A DNA stretch of 5,968 nucleotides from NCBI GenBank assembly GCA_964591375.1, contig CAZQAU010000055.1, positions 1-5,968 on the forward strand, in the 5' to 3' direction. Each line of letters begins with the position of its first letter. Positions within the stretch are counted from its first letter, which is position 1. Positions 1 through 5,738 of the stretch are shown here, in pieces. Made by a program: the position numbers and the translations under genes. The notes beneath the pieces were generated by a model. The model made no database searches. It was not told the DNA's origin and saw only the letters and a program-made list of their open reading frames with translations. This DNA is from CAYYYG01 sp964591375 (GTDB lineage: Bacteria; Patescibacteriota; Microgenomatia; UBA1406; GWC2-37-13).

Positions 1-262
1 TTAAAATTTCAAATGCGTCAATTAAGGTAAGTCCTGCATTGAGCATGATGGAAAGCTGGCGCGTTAAATCAACCACATCGCCAAAACTTGCCCGATTAAA
101 TAAGATTTTAAGAAAAGAAAAACTATCTGTAGAAACTTTTTTAACTTCAATTGTAAATAAACCGTTATGTTTTAAATAAGTTACAGCTTCAGCCTGAGTA
201 TCTGCTTCAATTACTCCATTTACGATCTTATTATTTTTGTACGCCCGATATTTAAATTGCAT
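1..262 (-). CDS. pilC: PilC/GspF-type inner-membrane platform protein, N-terminal part (cut by window edge)
   Basis: Likely the polytopic inner-membrane platform of the type IV pilus, which sits above the PilB/PilT motors and passes their movement to the pilin subunits. Only the first 87 codons are in the window; the frame is open to base 1. Seen: a small N-terminal domain (about residues 1-43, starting MQFKYRAYKNNKIVNG, with a DTQAEAVTYLKHNG helix) like the start of PilC/GspF proteins, then a linker and the start of the first T2SSF domain at about residues 60-87 (GDVVDLTRQLSIMLNAGLTL), the family's most recognisable motif. The ATG at 260-262 is the only sensible start. It lies 19 bases after the pilT stop, so the gene is probably co-transcribed with pilB and pilT. 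An AGG just before the ATG is too close to be a normal ribosome site. The membrane helices lie beyond the window. Confidence in the family is high. Confidence 0.9.
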   Translation of the reverse strand, partial: MQFKYRAYKNNKIVNGVIEADTQAEAVTYLKHNGLFTIEVKKVSTDSFSFLKILFNRASFGDVVDLTRQLSIMLNAGLTLIDAFEIL

Positions 263-281
263 ACCTATATATTGTCATAAT

Positions 282-1331
282 TTATATGAATTTCTTTATT
301 TCATTGGCCCGAATAGCATACTGCATTGCGGTTTCTTTACTAATTTGTCCTTGTTTATATAGTTTCAACAAATATTTTTCAAATAGTATCATGTCTTGTT
401 TTTCTTCTGTTTCCAGTACGTTATCAAGCATAAAGATTTTTCCTTCCCGGATAATTGATCCAACGGCAGGAGTATTTACTAATACTTCAAGTGCCGGAAC
501 TCTTCCTTTATGATTAATGTCTGGAACTAGTCTTTGAGAAACTACTGCCTGTAATACAGTGGATAGCTGATTTTTTATCTGGTTCTGTTGGTGAGCAGGA
601 AAAACATCAATAATGCGGTTAACTGCTTCAGGAGTGGTACTGGTATGGAGAGTCGAAAAAACTAAATGACCAGTTTCTGCAATTGTGAGTACCGCTTGAA
701 TGGTGTCATAATCTCTCATCTCCCCTACTAATACTACATCTGGGTCTTCTCGAAGTACAGATTTAAGGGCAATTGTCCAGGAATGTGTATCTAAGTGTAA
801 CTCTCTTTGAGAAACAATTGATTTGCCGTCTTTATAGATAAATTCAATGGGATCTTCGATAGTAATAATATGTTTTGCTGTATTTACATTGATTTGATTG
901 ATCATCGAAGCTAATGTTGTTGATTTTCCTTCGCCTGTGGGCCCTGTAATAAGTACCAATCCATGGTTAAGTTGTGTGAATCGATTGAAAACACTCGGAA
1001 GGTTCAACTGATCTAGTGTTTTAATTGCAGCCGGAATGACACGAAATGCCGCTGCAATTTGATTTTTAGTGTAATAGATATTAGCACGTAACCGATATGA
1101 CTCATACTCTAACCCCAGATCGATTTCTTTATTAGATAAAAGATTTTCTTTTTGTTCTTCTGTAAGAAGCGAGAAGATCATTTTCTCTGCTTTTTCCGGA
1201 GTAAGTATTTCTGCTACATTAAGAGGAAATAATTCGTTATTAATTCTTAGTGTCGGGTAATAACCACAGACAAGATGTAGGTCTGAAGCTTCCCTTTCAA
1301 TCGTGCTTTTAAATAAATCTTTAATTGTCAT
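282..1331 (-). CDS. pilT: Type IV pilus retraction ATPase PilT
   Basis: Hexameric cytoplasmic ATPase that drives pilus disassembly and retraction by acting on PilC. At 349 residues it has the usual PilT length. Seen: the N-terminal ASDLHL motif (15-20); Walker A GPTGEGKST (130-138); Asp box TIEDPIEF (157-164); Walker B VVLVGEMRD (199-207) with catalytic Glu204; His box TGHLVFSTLHT (220-230); and AVGSIIREGK (289-298), the counterpart of the AIRNLIRE motif needed for retraction in studied PilT proteins. No zinc-binding tetracysteine is present, as expected for PilT and unlike PilB. The Walker A has Glu where Ser is most common (GSGKS), but GxxxxGKS is kept, so it should be active. It follows pilB after a 40-base gap and precedes pilC by 19 bases. 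There is no clear Shine-Dalgarno sequence before the ATG. The retraction motif and position after pilB make PilT (or the close PilU type) much more likely than another GspE-family ATPase. Confidence 0.95.
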   Translation of the reverse strand: MTIKDLFKSTIEREASDLHLVCGYYPTLRINNELFPLNVAEILTPEKAEKMIFSLLTEEQKENLLSNKEIDLGLEYESYRLRANIYYTKNQIAAAFRVIPAAIKTLDQLNLPSVFNRFTQLNHGLVLITGPTGEGKSTTLASMINQINVNTAKHIITIEDPIEFIYKDGKSIVSQRELHLDTHSWTIALKSVLREDPDVVLVGEMRDYDTIQAVLTIAETGHLVFSTLHTSTTPEAVNRIIDVFPAHQQNQIKNQLSTVLQAVVSQRLVPDINHKGRVPALEVLVNTPAVGSIIREGKIFMLDNVLETEEKQDMILFEKYLLKLYKQGQISKETAMQYAIRANEIKKFI

Positions 1332-1371
1332 AAATTTTAGTTTTCAAATTAATAATATAGTATCTTTTTTT

Positions 1372-2907
1372 TTAAACTTCTGCTACTCGTAATACTTCCT
1401 GAATTGTGGTAACTCCTTCCAGAACTTTTAGATATCCATCCTGCTTCATAACTATCAATCCTTCTTTTTTCGCTTGTGTTTCAATTTCTTTGGCTGAGTT
1501 TTCCTGTAATATCATTTTATTAATAGTAGGAGTAATCTTTAAAACTTCAAAAATAGCTATACGTCCGATATAACCTGTATTTCCACATTCATTACAACCT
1601 TTTCCTTTTGCTAGTTTCATTGCTTTACCCTCACGATATTGTTTAGGTAATAAATCTCCTAACACTTCGCGAATATTTCCTTGTATTTCCTGATCCGGTT
1701 CATACAATTCTTTACAGTTATCACATATTTTTCGAACTATACGTTGGGCTACTGAAGCATTTACAACGGATGCAATGAGAAAAGGTTCACCACCTAAATC
1801 AATTAAACGCGGTATTGCTGTGGATGAGTCGTTAGTGTGAAGCGTAGAAAATACTAAATGTCCTGTTAAAGCTGCCTGAATTGCCAGCTGGGTAGTTTCC
1901 GAATCACGGATTTCACCGACAAGAATAATGTTTGGATCTTGTCGTAAAAAAGCACGCAGTCCGGTAGCAAAAGTAAGCCCTGCTTGAGCATTAATTTGTA
2001 CCTGGTTAATTCCGGCTATTTGGTATTCAACAGGATCTTCCAATGTCGAAATATTTATATTCGGTTTATTAAGACGCGTTAATATCGAATAGAGAGTTGT
2101 TGTTTTACCTGATCCTGTTGGTCCAGTTACCAAAATAATTCCATAGGGTTTGCTAATAGCCTCTTCCAGATCGTTAAACTGGGTGCCGCGGAGTCCTAAA
2201 TCACTTAATGTAGGCAGACCGCCTGTTTTTTTCAGTAAACGCATAACTATCTTTTCGCCATTTACTGTAGGTAGTGTAGAAACACGCAAATCTACCTCTT
2301 CATTTGTAATTTTAAAGGCAAATCTTCCATCTTGAGGTACGCGTTTTTCATCGATCTTCATTTCAGAAAGAATTTTTATACGCGAGACAAGTGATTCATG
2401 CAGTCCACGGGGTAATGACAGTTTTTCCTGTAACAATCCGTCNNNNNNNNNNNNNNNNNNNNNNNNNNNNNNNNNNNNNNNNNNNNNNNNNNNNNNNNNN
2501 NNNNNNNNNNNNNNNNNNNNNNNNNNNNNNNNNNNNNNNNNNGTTTTTTTCCACAAAAAATCTGTAAGGTTAGGGTTTAAAGGATCTGCAGTTGCGATAT
2601 ACACCTCATTTTGAGCATGATCATACATGTAAGGCAATATCACATACCGACGGGAAAGAGATTCAGGAATTATACTCAGCGCTTCCGAATCTATTGCAGT
2701 ATTAGCTATATCTACATAGGGCACATGAAGAAGAACAGCCTTAGTTTTAAGAATGACTTTTTTATCAATTGTCGTAAAATTAAGTAGATATTCGTCGATC
2801 GGAATATTCTTTTGCAATGATTCAAGTTCAAATTTATCGGCAGCAGCCTGATCGAAAACGCCGGTTTTTACCAATACACTCAGAAATAACTTTGGTGCAA
2901 ATGCCAT
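1372..2907 (-). CDS. pilB: Type IV pilus assembly (extension) ATPase PilB, interrupted by an N gap
   Basis: Hexameric ATPase powering pilus extension; GspE/PilB family. Numbering from the ATG at 2907 and counting the gap as 34 residues gives 511 residues. Seen: the N-terminal GspE/PilB domain (1-121; MAFAPKLFLS, later ATADPLNPNLTDFLWKK); the end of the N2 domain (from 156, DGLLQEKLSLP, RVPQDGR 189-195); Walker A GPTGSGKTT (262-270); Asp box TLEDPVEY (288-295); Walker B NIILVGEIRD (326-335); His box TGHLVFSTLHT (348-358); and a zinc tetracysteine, CDNC (395-398) with CNEC (438-441), diagnostic of PilB/GspE and absent from PilT. A 36-base upstream extension would need a TTG start at 2943 and adds an atypical MHFTKNLIILKS leader, so I prefer the ATG. 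The gap hides the N1-N2 junction and the usual ASDIHIEP/RxRxDG segment. First gene of the minus-strand operon; no clear ribosome site. Confidence 0.93.
   Translation of the reverse strand: MAFAPKLFLSVLVKTGVFDQAAADKFELESLQKNIPIDEYLLNFTTIDKKVILKTKAVLLHVPYVDIANTAIDSEALSIIPESLSRRYVILPYMYDHAQNEVYIATADPLNPNLTDFLWKKXXXXXXXXXXXXXXXXXXXXXXXXXXXXXXXXXXDGLLQEKLSLPRGLHESLVSRIKILSEMKIDEKRVPQDGRFAFKITNEEVDLRVSTLPTVNGEKIVMRLLKKTGGLPTLSDLGLRGTQFNDLEEAISKPYGIILVTGPTGSGKTTTLYSILTRLNKPNINISTLEDPVEYQIAGINQVQINAQAGLTFATGLRAFLRQDPNIILVGEIRDSETTQLAIQAALTGHLVFSTLHTNDSSTAIPRLIDLGGEPFLIASVVNASVAQRIVRKICDNCKELYEPDQEIQGNIREVLGDLLPKQYREGKAMKLAKGKGCNECGNTGYIGRIAIFEVLKITPTINKMILQENSAKEIETQAKKEGLIVMKQDGYLKVLEGVTTIQEVLRVAEV
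2443..2542. other. Assembly gap of exactly 100 Ns inside pilB
   Basis: One hundred consecutive Ns, a length assemblers often use as a placeholder for a gap of unknown size. Coding sequence on both sides belongs to pilB and stays in one frame if the gap counts as 100 bases (34 unknown residues). Family knowledge suggests more is missing: the rest of the N1 domain, the linker and the start of N2 normally need roughly 100 residues between these flanks. The true length is then probably about 300 bases and, if the gene is intact, of the form 3k+1. The right flank begins with a seven-T run. Confidence 0.97.
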
Positions 2908-2976
2908 AGATTTCAATATAATAAGGTTTTTAGTAAAATGCAATATTAAGAGGTTATCAATATTAATTTATCATTC
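2908..2976. promoter_or_regulatory. Divergent intergenic region between pilB and the clamp-loader gene
   Basis: Very AT-rich 69-bp spacer separating the two divergent gene blocks, so it should carry transcription starts for both. Towards pilB (minus strand), TTGATA (2955-2960) and TTTACT (2932-2937) are 17 bases apart and resemble -35 and -10 boxes; the start would fall near 2925 and leave a leader of about 18 bases. Towards the plus strand, a perfect TATAAT lies at 2917-2922, with only a poor TTGGTG (2892-2897) 19 bases before it inside the pilB start. An AAGAGG at 2948-2953 is 23 bases from the ATG at 2977, too far for normal ribosome binding. In DNA this AT-rich such matches arise easily by chance, so the region is well supported but the individual boxes are not. 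Confidence 0.4.
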
Positions 2977-3633
2977 ATGATCCCGCAGATTATTGTGTCT
3001 TCCAAAAACGATAAACTAGACAAATACGTTTCTGATTTTATAGCACAGAATGGTATTGCTTCATATTATGTGTATAAAATTGCACCATTAAAAACAGAAA
3101 TTACTATAGATCAAATACGATCGATTAAAAACGAAATTATTACAAAAATTAATGATAAACGGCTTTTTGTCTGTTATTTATTTGATTCTGCAAACTTAGA
3201 AGCCCAGAATGCATTTTTAAAGACACTGGAAGAAAAAAATGAACAAAATATATTTTTATTACTTGCCAAAAATTCCGAGCGCATTTTACCAACCATTCGT
3301 TCCCGGGCAAAGGTCATACACCTGGATAATGATAATGTACAACAAATGCCTAATACCCGATTACTCTTTTCTCAGTTAGAATCTGTCACAGATTATAGCT
3401 TTTTATCTCATCCTGATATTCTCAATATTACCCGTGAGAATGCTGAATTATTATTTGACGAATTTGTTTATTACCTGAGAAATAGTATTAAAATAGGAGA
3501 TAAGCGTACCGTTGATATAATCAAGAAAGTACTTCAGACGAAAAATTTACTATTAAGTAATAATTTGAACCCACAACTAGCAGTTGATTCGGTATTCATC
3601 TTTTTTAAAAAAACATTTCGTTCATTACCTTGA
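2977..3633 (+). CDS. DNA polymerase III delta'-like clamp-loader subunit (short form)
   Basis: Probably a delta' (HolB)-type subunit of the clamp loader, which helps open and load the sliding clamp at primed DNA. Seen: IDQIR (45-49), matching the IDQIR helix of delta'/DnaX proteins; a strand RLFVCYLFD (62-70) followed by LEAQNAFLKTLEE (74-86), very close to the family's AxNALLKTLEEP; and NIFLLLAKNSERILPTIRSR (91-110), the sensor-1 strand plus the LLPTIRSR element. The arginine of the SRC motif is kept but Cys is replaced by Ala (SRA). The usual N-terminal P-loop region is absent: the protein starts directly with a PQIIVSSKND strand, so it cannot bind ATP in the standard way. At 218 residues it is much shorter than E. 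coli delta' (334), and the C-terminal collar domain is small or divergent. It ends in TGA 34 bases before the first pilin gene. I leave the symbol blank because of the reduced architecture. Confidence 0.75.
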   Translation: MIPQIIVSSKNDKLDKYVSDFIAQNGIASYYVYKIAPLKTEITIDQIRSIKNEIITKINDKRLFVCYLFDSANLEAQNAFLKTLEEKNEQNIFLLLAKNSERILPTIRSRAKVIHLDNDNVQQMPNTRLLFSQLESVTDYSFLSHPDILNITRENAELLFDEFVYYLRNSIKIGDKRTVDIIKKVLQTKNLLLSNNLNPQLAVDSVFIFFKKTFRSLP

Positions 3634-3659
3634 CTTTTCCCTACTGCCTGAATTAGGAT
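3630..3659 (+). promoter_or_regulatory. Possible promoter before the first pilin gene
   Basis: TTGACT (3630-3635, overlapping the TGA stop of the clamp-loader gene) is a good -35 match. TAGGAT (3654-3659) lies 18 bases downstream and matches four of six -10 positions. The predicted start would be only one or two bases before the ATG at 3668. The same TTGACTT heptamer precedes the pilM start at nearly the same distance. The AGGA inside the putative -10 also serves as the best ribosome site candidate, so both readings cannot be right for one transcript. Confidence 0.22.
3655..3658 (+). promoter_or_regulatory. Ribosome binding site of the first pilin gene
   Basis: AGGA nine bases before the ATG at 3668. 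It supports that start over a longer in-frame reading from 3584, which would put 28 unrelated residues before the prepilin leader. It is one of only two clear Shine-Dalgarno-like sites in the window. Confidence 0.5.
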
Positions 3660-3667
3660 TACTATAT

Positions 3668-4111
3668 ATGAATAAACAAAAAGGGTTCACAATTCTTGAA
3701 ATGGTAGTAGTTATTGGCATAATTGCTATCATTGCAACCATTGGACTTTCTTCATATACATCAGTGCAAAAAAAAGCAAAAGATAGCCGACGCATGGCCG
3801 ATGTGGAACTGATTCGTGCAGCAGTGGAACAGTATAGAAGTAACAACAACGCGTACCCACCTGCAGTTCCCTATCCGTCCGGAAATACCGGAATATGTGA
3901 TCCTACAGGTTGTGCCAGCGGAATATATCTGCAGAAACTGCCCGTTGATCCTGATAAGACACAGGTTTATGTATATCAATACATTAATTCAGCTGATTAT
4001 TCAGTATGTGCGCTGTTATACAGCGGTGGTACCAGCAGCTCAGGTGATTGTGGTACTGCAGCAGGCACTCAGTCATGCAATTATTGTATGGGACCATATG
4101 GTGAAAAATAA
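3668..4111 (+). CDS. Type IV prepilin, GspG-like; candidate main pilin
   Basis: A 147-residue secreted, membrane-anchored pilin. Seen: short positive leader MNKQKG, cleavage expected after Gly6, mature start FTILE with Glu5 (residue 11), and a hydrophobic helix to about residue 28 that continues as an amphipathic helix (VQKKAKDSRRMADVELIRAA). The region RRMADVELIRAAVEQYR followed by NAYP, and LQKLPVDPD (88-96) before YVYQY, match the GspG/major-pseudopilin pattern. Six cysteines (77, 82, 114, 128, 137, 140) probably form disulfides outside the cell; the tail is rich in Gly, Ser and Thr. First of four consecutive pilin genes. Its GspG likeness makes it the best candidate here for the main fibre subunit, but an unseen pilin elsewhere in the genome could be the true major pilin. 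Confidence 0.88.
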   Translation: MNKQKGFTILEMVVVIGIIAIIATIGLSSYTSVQKKAKDSRRMADVELIRAAVEQYRSNNNAYPPAVPYPSGNTGICDPTGCASGIYLQKLPVDPDKTQVYVYQYINSADYSVCALLYSGGTSSSGDCGTAAGTQSCNYCMGPYGEK

Positions 4112-4138
4112 GAGTAGTATTATTATTTTAACTACATA

Positions 4139-4669
4139 ATGAAGAAAGGTTTTACTTTACTTGAACTAATAATAGTAATCATGTTGACTATTGTCTTCTC
4201 TGGTTTGTCACTGCCTTACTTTAATGCTAATACTAATGAAAAAAAATTAGATAAAGAGGCAAAGCATGTAATTGATTTTATAGAATTAGCAAAACAGAAA
4301 TCCGCTTCTTCTTCAATCAGTGAAACTAATGCGGCATCGTGTTATGAATTTAGAGGATACCAACTTGTTTTTGATTCTGCTGCAAGTTATCGCTTACGCG
4401 CATGTTGTAGTAGTTCCGCTCAACCTACCGCAAAGTGTGCGTCATATAACGATTTTCAGCAGTATACAGTCCCCAATAATTTTTCATTAACATATTCCGC
4501 AAATCTTAATTCGCCGAATAATTATATTTTTTTCCCTGTATTACAGCTTGGAACAGAGCTTACATCCGATGCTACGATTACTGTTAGAAACAGTACCAAC
4601 GCAGAGTGCATCACAATAACAGTAAATAAAGTAGGTATTGTTACAGAATCTCCCCGAGTAGGTTGTTAA
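4139..4669 (+). CDS. Type IV minor prepilin, GspH/FimT-like
   Basis: A 176-residue prepilin. Seen: very short leader MKKG, cleavage after Gly4, mature FTLLE with Glu5 (residue 9), and a hydrophobic anchor to about residue 27. Next comes a helix (KEAKHVIDFIELAKQKSASS, 39-58) of the GspH/FimT type. The C-terminal strand pair (CITITVNKVGIVTE, ending in RVGC) matches the usual GspH/FimT ending. Six cysteines (68, 89, 90, 100, 157, 176), including an adjacent pair and the final residue, suggest disulfide-stabilised folding. GspH/FimT proteins are low-abundance subunits thought to sit at or near the tip and help prime assembly. It begins 27 bases after the previous pilin stop and has no obvious Shine-Dalgarno site close to its ATG. 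Confidence 0.82.
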   Translation: MKKGFTLLELIIVIMLTIVFSGLSLPYFNANTNEKKLDKEAKHVIDFIELAKQKSASSSISETNAASCYEFRGYQLVFDSAASYRLRACCSSSAQPTAKCASYNDFQQYTVPNNFSLTYSANLNSPNNYIFFPVLQLGTELTSDATITVRNSTNAECITITVNKVGIVTESPRVGC

Positions 4670-4684
4670 ATATTATTACGAAAC

Positions 4685-5146
4685 ATGAAGCAAAATTATA
4701 ATAAAGGTTTTTCTCTCATTGAGGTTCTTATTTTTGCCGCTATTGTTAGTATGTTTTTTGTCGCTGCTGCAACGATTGTGTCTTATATGATTAGAGTTTC
4801 TAAAGTTAATGAACACAAAATCTTAGCAACCAGATATGCTGAGGAATTACTTGCCTGGATGAGTGCAGAACGCGATATTGACTGGAATGCATTTACAAGT
4901 AAAGCTACCAACCCTAACCCATACTGTGTAAACGTTAAAACACTTACTTCGGCCAATGTCTGGGATACTACTAACCCATGTCCCTATGGTTTAGATAATT
5001 TCTTTAAAAGAACAATTACATTACAGCCGACTACAGTTGCCGGTTATACATCAGAGGTTGCCGTTAATATTTTAGTTCAATGGGAAGAATCCGGGAAACG
5101 ATTTTCTGTCCCGATCAATTCAACATTTACTGTTTGGGAGCAATAA
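4685..5146 (+). CDS. Type IV minor prepilin, PilV/GspI-like
   Basis: A 153-residue prepilin. Seen: leader MKQNYNKG, cleavage after Gly8, mature FSLIE with Glu5 (residue 13), and a hydrophobic helix to about residue 36. The following helix (ILATRYAEELLAWMSAERD, 46-64) then DIDW resembles the PilV/GspI segment often seen as EEGLE...RDxDW. The C-terminal part (VAVNILVQWEESGKRFSV, then a strand ending TVWEQ) resembles the PilV ending in which a W-containing strand, a charged turn and a final strand close the sheet. Two cysteines (81 and 99) could form a loop disulfide. In characterised systems this subunit joins the GspI/J/K or PilV/W/X tip complex. It starts 15 bases after the previous stop and its end nearly touches the next gene. 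Confidence 0.8.
   Translation: MKQNYNKGFSLIEVLIFAAIVSMFFVAAATIVSYMIRVSKVNEHKILATRYAEELLAWMSAERDIDWNAFTSKATNPNPYCVNVKTLTSANVWDTTNPCPYGLDNFFKRTITLQPTTVAGYTSEVAVNILVQWEESGKRFSVPINSTFTVWEQ
5136..5140 (+). promoter_or_regulatory. Ribosome binding site of the fourth pilin gene
   Basis: GGGAG, seven bases before the ATG at 5148 and lying within the last codons of the preceding pilin gene. This is the best Shine-Dalgarno site in the window and fixes the start of the next gene, which matters because that start defines its unusual leader. Confidence 0.6.
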
Positions 5147-5147
5147 T

Positions 5148-5687
5148 ATGAAGGTAAAAAAAAGTTTCACATTAATAGAAGTTATTGTTGTAATAGGAGC
5201 AATAAGTATAGTGTTACCTGCACTGTTTGGAATTATTTTTTCACTTTTAAGACAGCAAATAAAACTATATAGGTTATCTGAAGTAAAACGTCAGGGTGAT
5301 TATGCTTTATCTCTAATGGAAAATACAATTCGTAATTATGGTGCAGCAATTTATGATGATCCTGTAGCCGGACCTGAACGATGTAATACTGCCGGAGATA
5401 GTAATTTGACTGTTAATTATTTTAAAGATAATTCGAATTACTGGTTTAGATATGTTCTCTCAAGCGGCCGTATAGCATCTCAGTCAGAAATTTTAGGTGC
5501 CAGTGTTGATTTAACAAGTACCTCAGTTACTATATCAAATCTTTCCATTACATGTTCCCGTACAGCTACGTATTCATCACCTGTTGTGACTATACAGTTT
5601 CAGGTTAATTCGGGGTCTGGTACAAGACAGGAAGAAAAAGCACAACTATCATATGTGACGCGTATTAAAATGAAAAATATTAGATAA
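5148..5687 (+). CDS. Type IV minor prepilin, PilW/GspJ-like, with Ser before the cleavage point
   Basis: A 179-residue prepilin-like protein. Seen: leader MKVKKS, then FTLIE with Glu at mature position 5 (residue 11) and a hydrophobic helix to about residue 34. The residue before the expected cut is Ser6 where Gly is nearly invariant, so processing by the prepilin peptidase may be slow or absent. The helix LYRLSEVKRQGDYALSLMENTIRNYG (40-65) fits the PilW/GspJ pattern of a long N-terminal helix leading into a large beta domain. Two cysteines (79 and 136) may pair. The C-terminal half is strand-rich (SVTISNLSITC, VVTIQFQV, LSYVTRIKMKN). It starts one base after the previous stop and has a good ribosome site, so translation is probably coupled. 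Assignment as PilW/GspJ rests on gene order as much as on sequence. Confidence 0.78.
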   Translation: MKVKKSFTLIEVIVVIGAISIVLPALFGIIFSLLRQQIKLYRLSEVKRQGDYALSLMENTIRNYGAAIYDDPVAGPERCNTAGDSNLTVNYFKDNSNYWFRYVLSSGRIASQSEILGASVDLTSTSVTISNLSITCSRTATYSSPVVTIQFQVNSGSGTRQEEKAQLSYVTRIKMKNIR

Positions 5688-5701
5688 ATTTTATACGCAT
5701 C

Positions 5702-5730
5702 TTGACTTCAATAAAAATTTTATAGATACT
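5702..5730 (+). promoter_or_regulatory. Possible promoter before pilM
   Basis: TTGACT (5702-5707) and GATACT (5725-5730), separated by 17 bases, match five and four of six consensus positions. Transcription would begin about 5737, almost at the ATG at 5739, giving a nearly leaderless message; this fits the absence of a Shine-Dalgarno site there. The 51-base spacer (5688-5738) is the longest inside the plus-strand block. Read-through from the pilin genes is equally possible, and no terminator hairpin is visible in the spacer. Confidence 0.28.
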
Positions 5731-5738
5731 GTAGAAAT

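Noticed and set aside
286..513. Plus-strand open frame opposite the pilT end
   Set aside because: Antisense to the conserved C-terminus of PilT, with no family likeness.
1365..1373. Run of nine Ts between pilT and pilB as a terminator
   Set aside because: No hairpin precedes it on the plus strand, and on the coding (minus) strand it is an A run at the pilB stop, so it does not look like an intrinsic terminator.
2150..2335. Plus-strand open frame opposite pilB
   Set aside because: Antisense to the conserved PilB core between the N2 domain and Walker A.
2908..2943. Longer pilB starting at TTG (2943)
   Set aside because: It needs a rare start codon, adds 12 atypical residues, and would consume the likely promoter region; the ATG at 2907 gives a normal PilB N-terminus.
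3631..3633. TGA read as glycine (alternative code)
   Set aside because: The clamp-loader frame ends naturally here and reading through adds only six residues before another TGA; all other genes in the window are complete under the standard code.
3584..3667. Longer first pilin starting at 3584 inside the clamp-loader gene
   Set aside because: It would place 28 extra residues before the prepilin leader MNKQKG, whereas the ATG at 3668 has an AGGA site and gives a standard leader.
3625..3979. Two minus-strand open frames opposite the first pilin
   Set aside because: Antisense to a clear pilin; their compositions look like reverse translations and they have no start signals.
4027..4034. Eight-base palindrome TGGTACCA
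   Set aside because: It lies inside the Gly/Ser-rich tail of the first pilin coding sequence and has no loop, T-tract or partner, so it is likely chance.
3816..4139. Plus-strand open frame overlapping the first pilin
   Set aside because: It is an out-of-frame shadow of a clear pilin gene, with no recognisable domain and no start signal.
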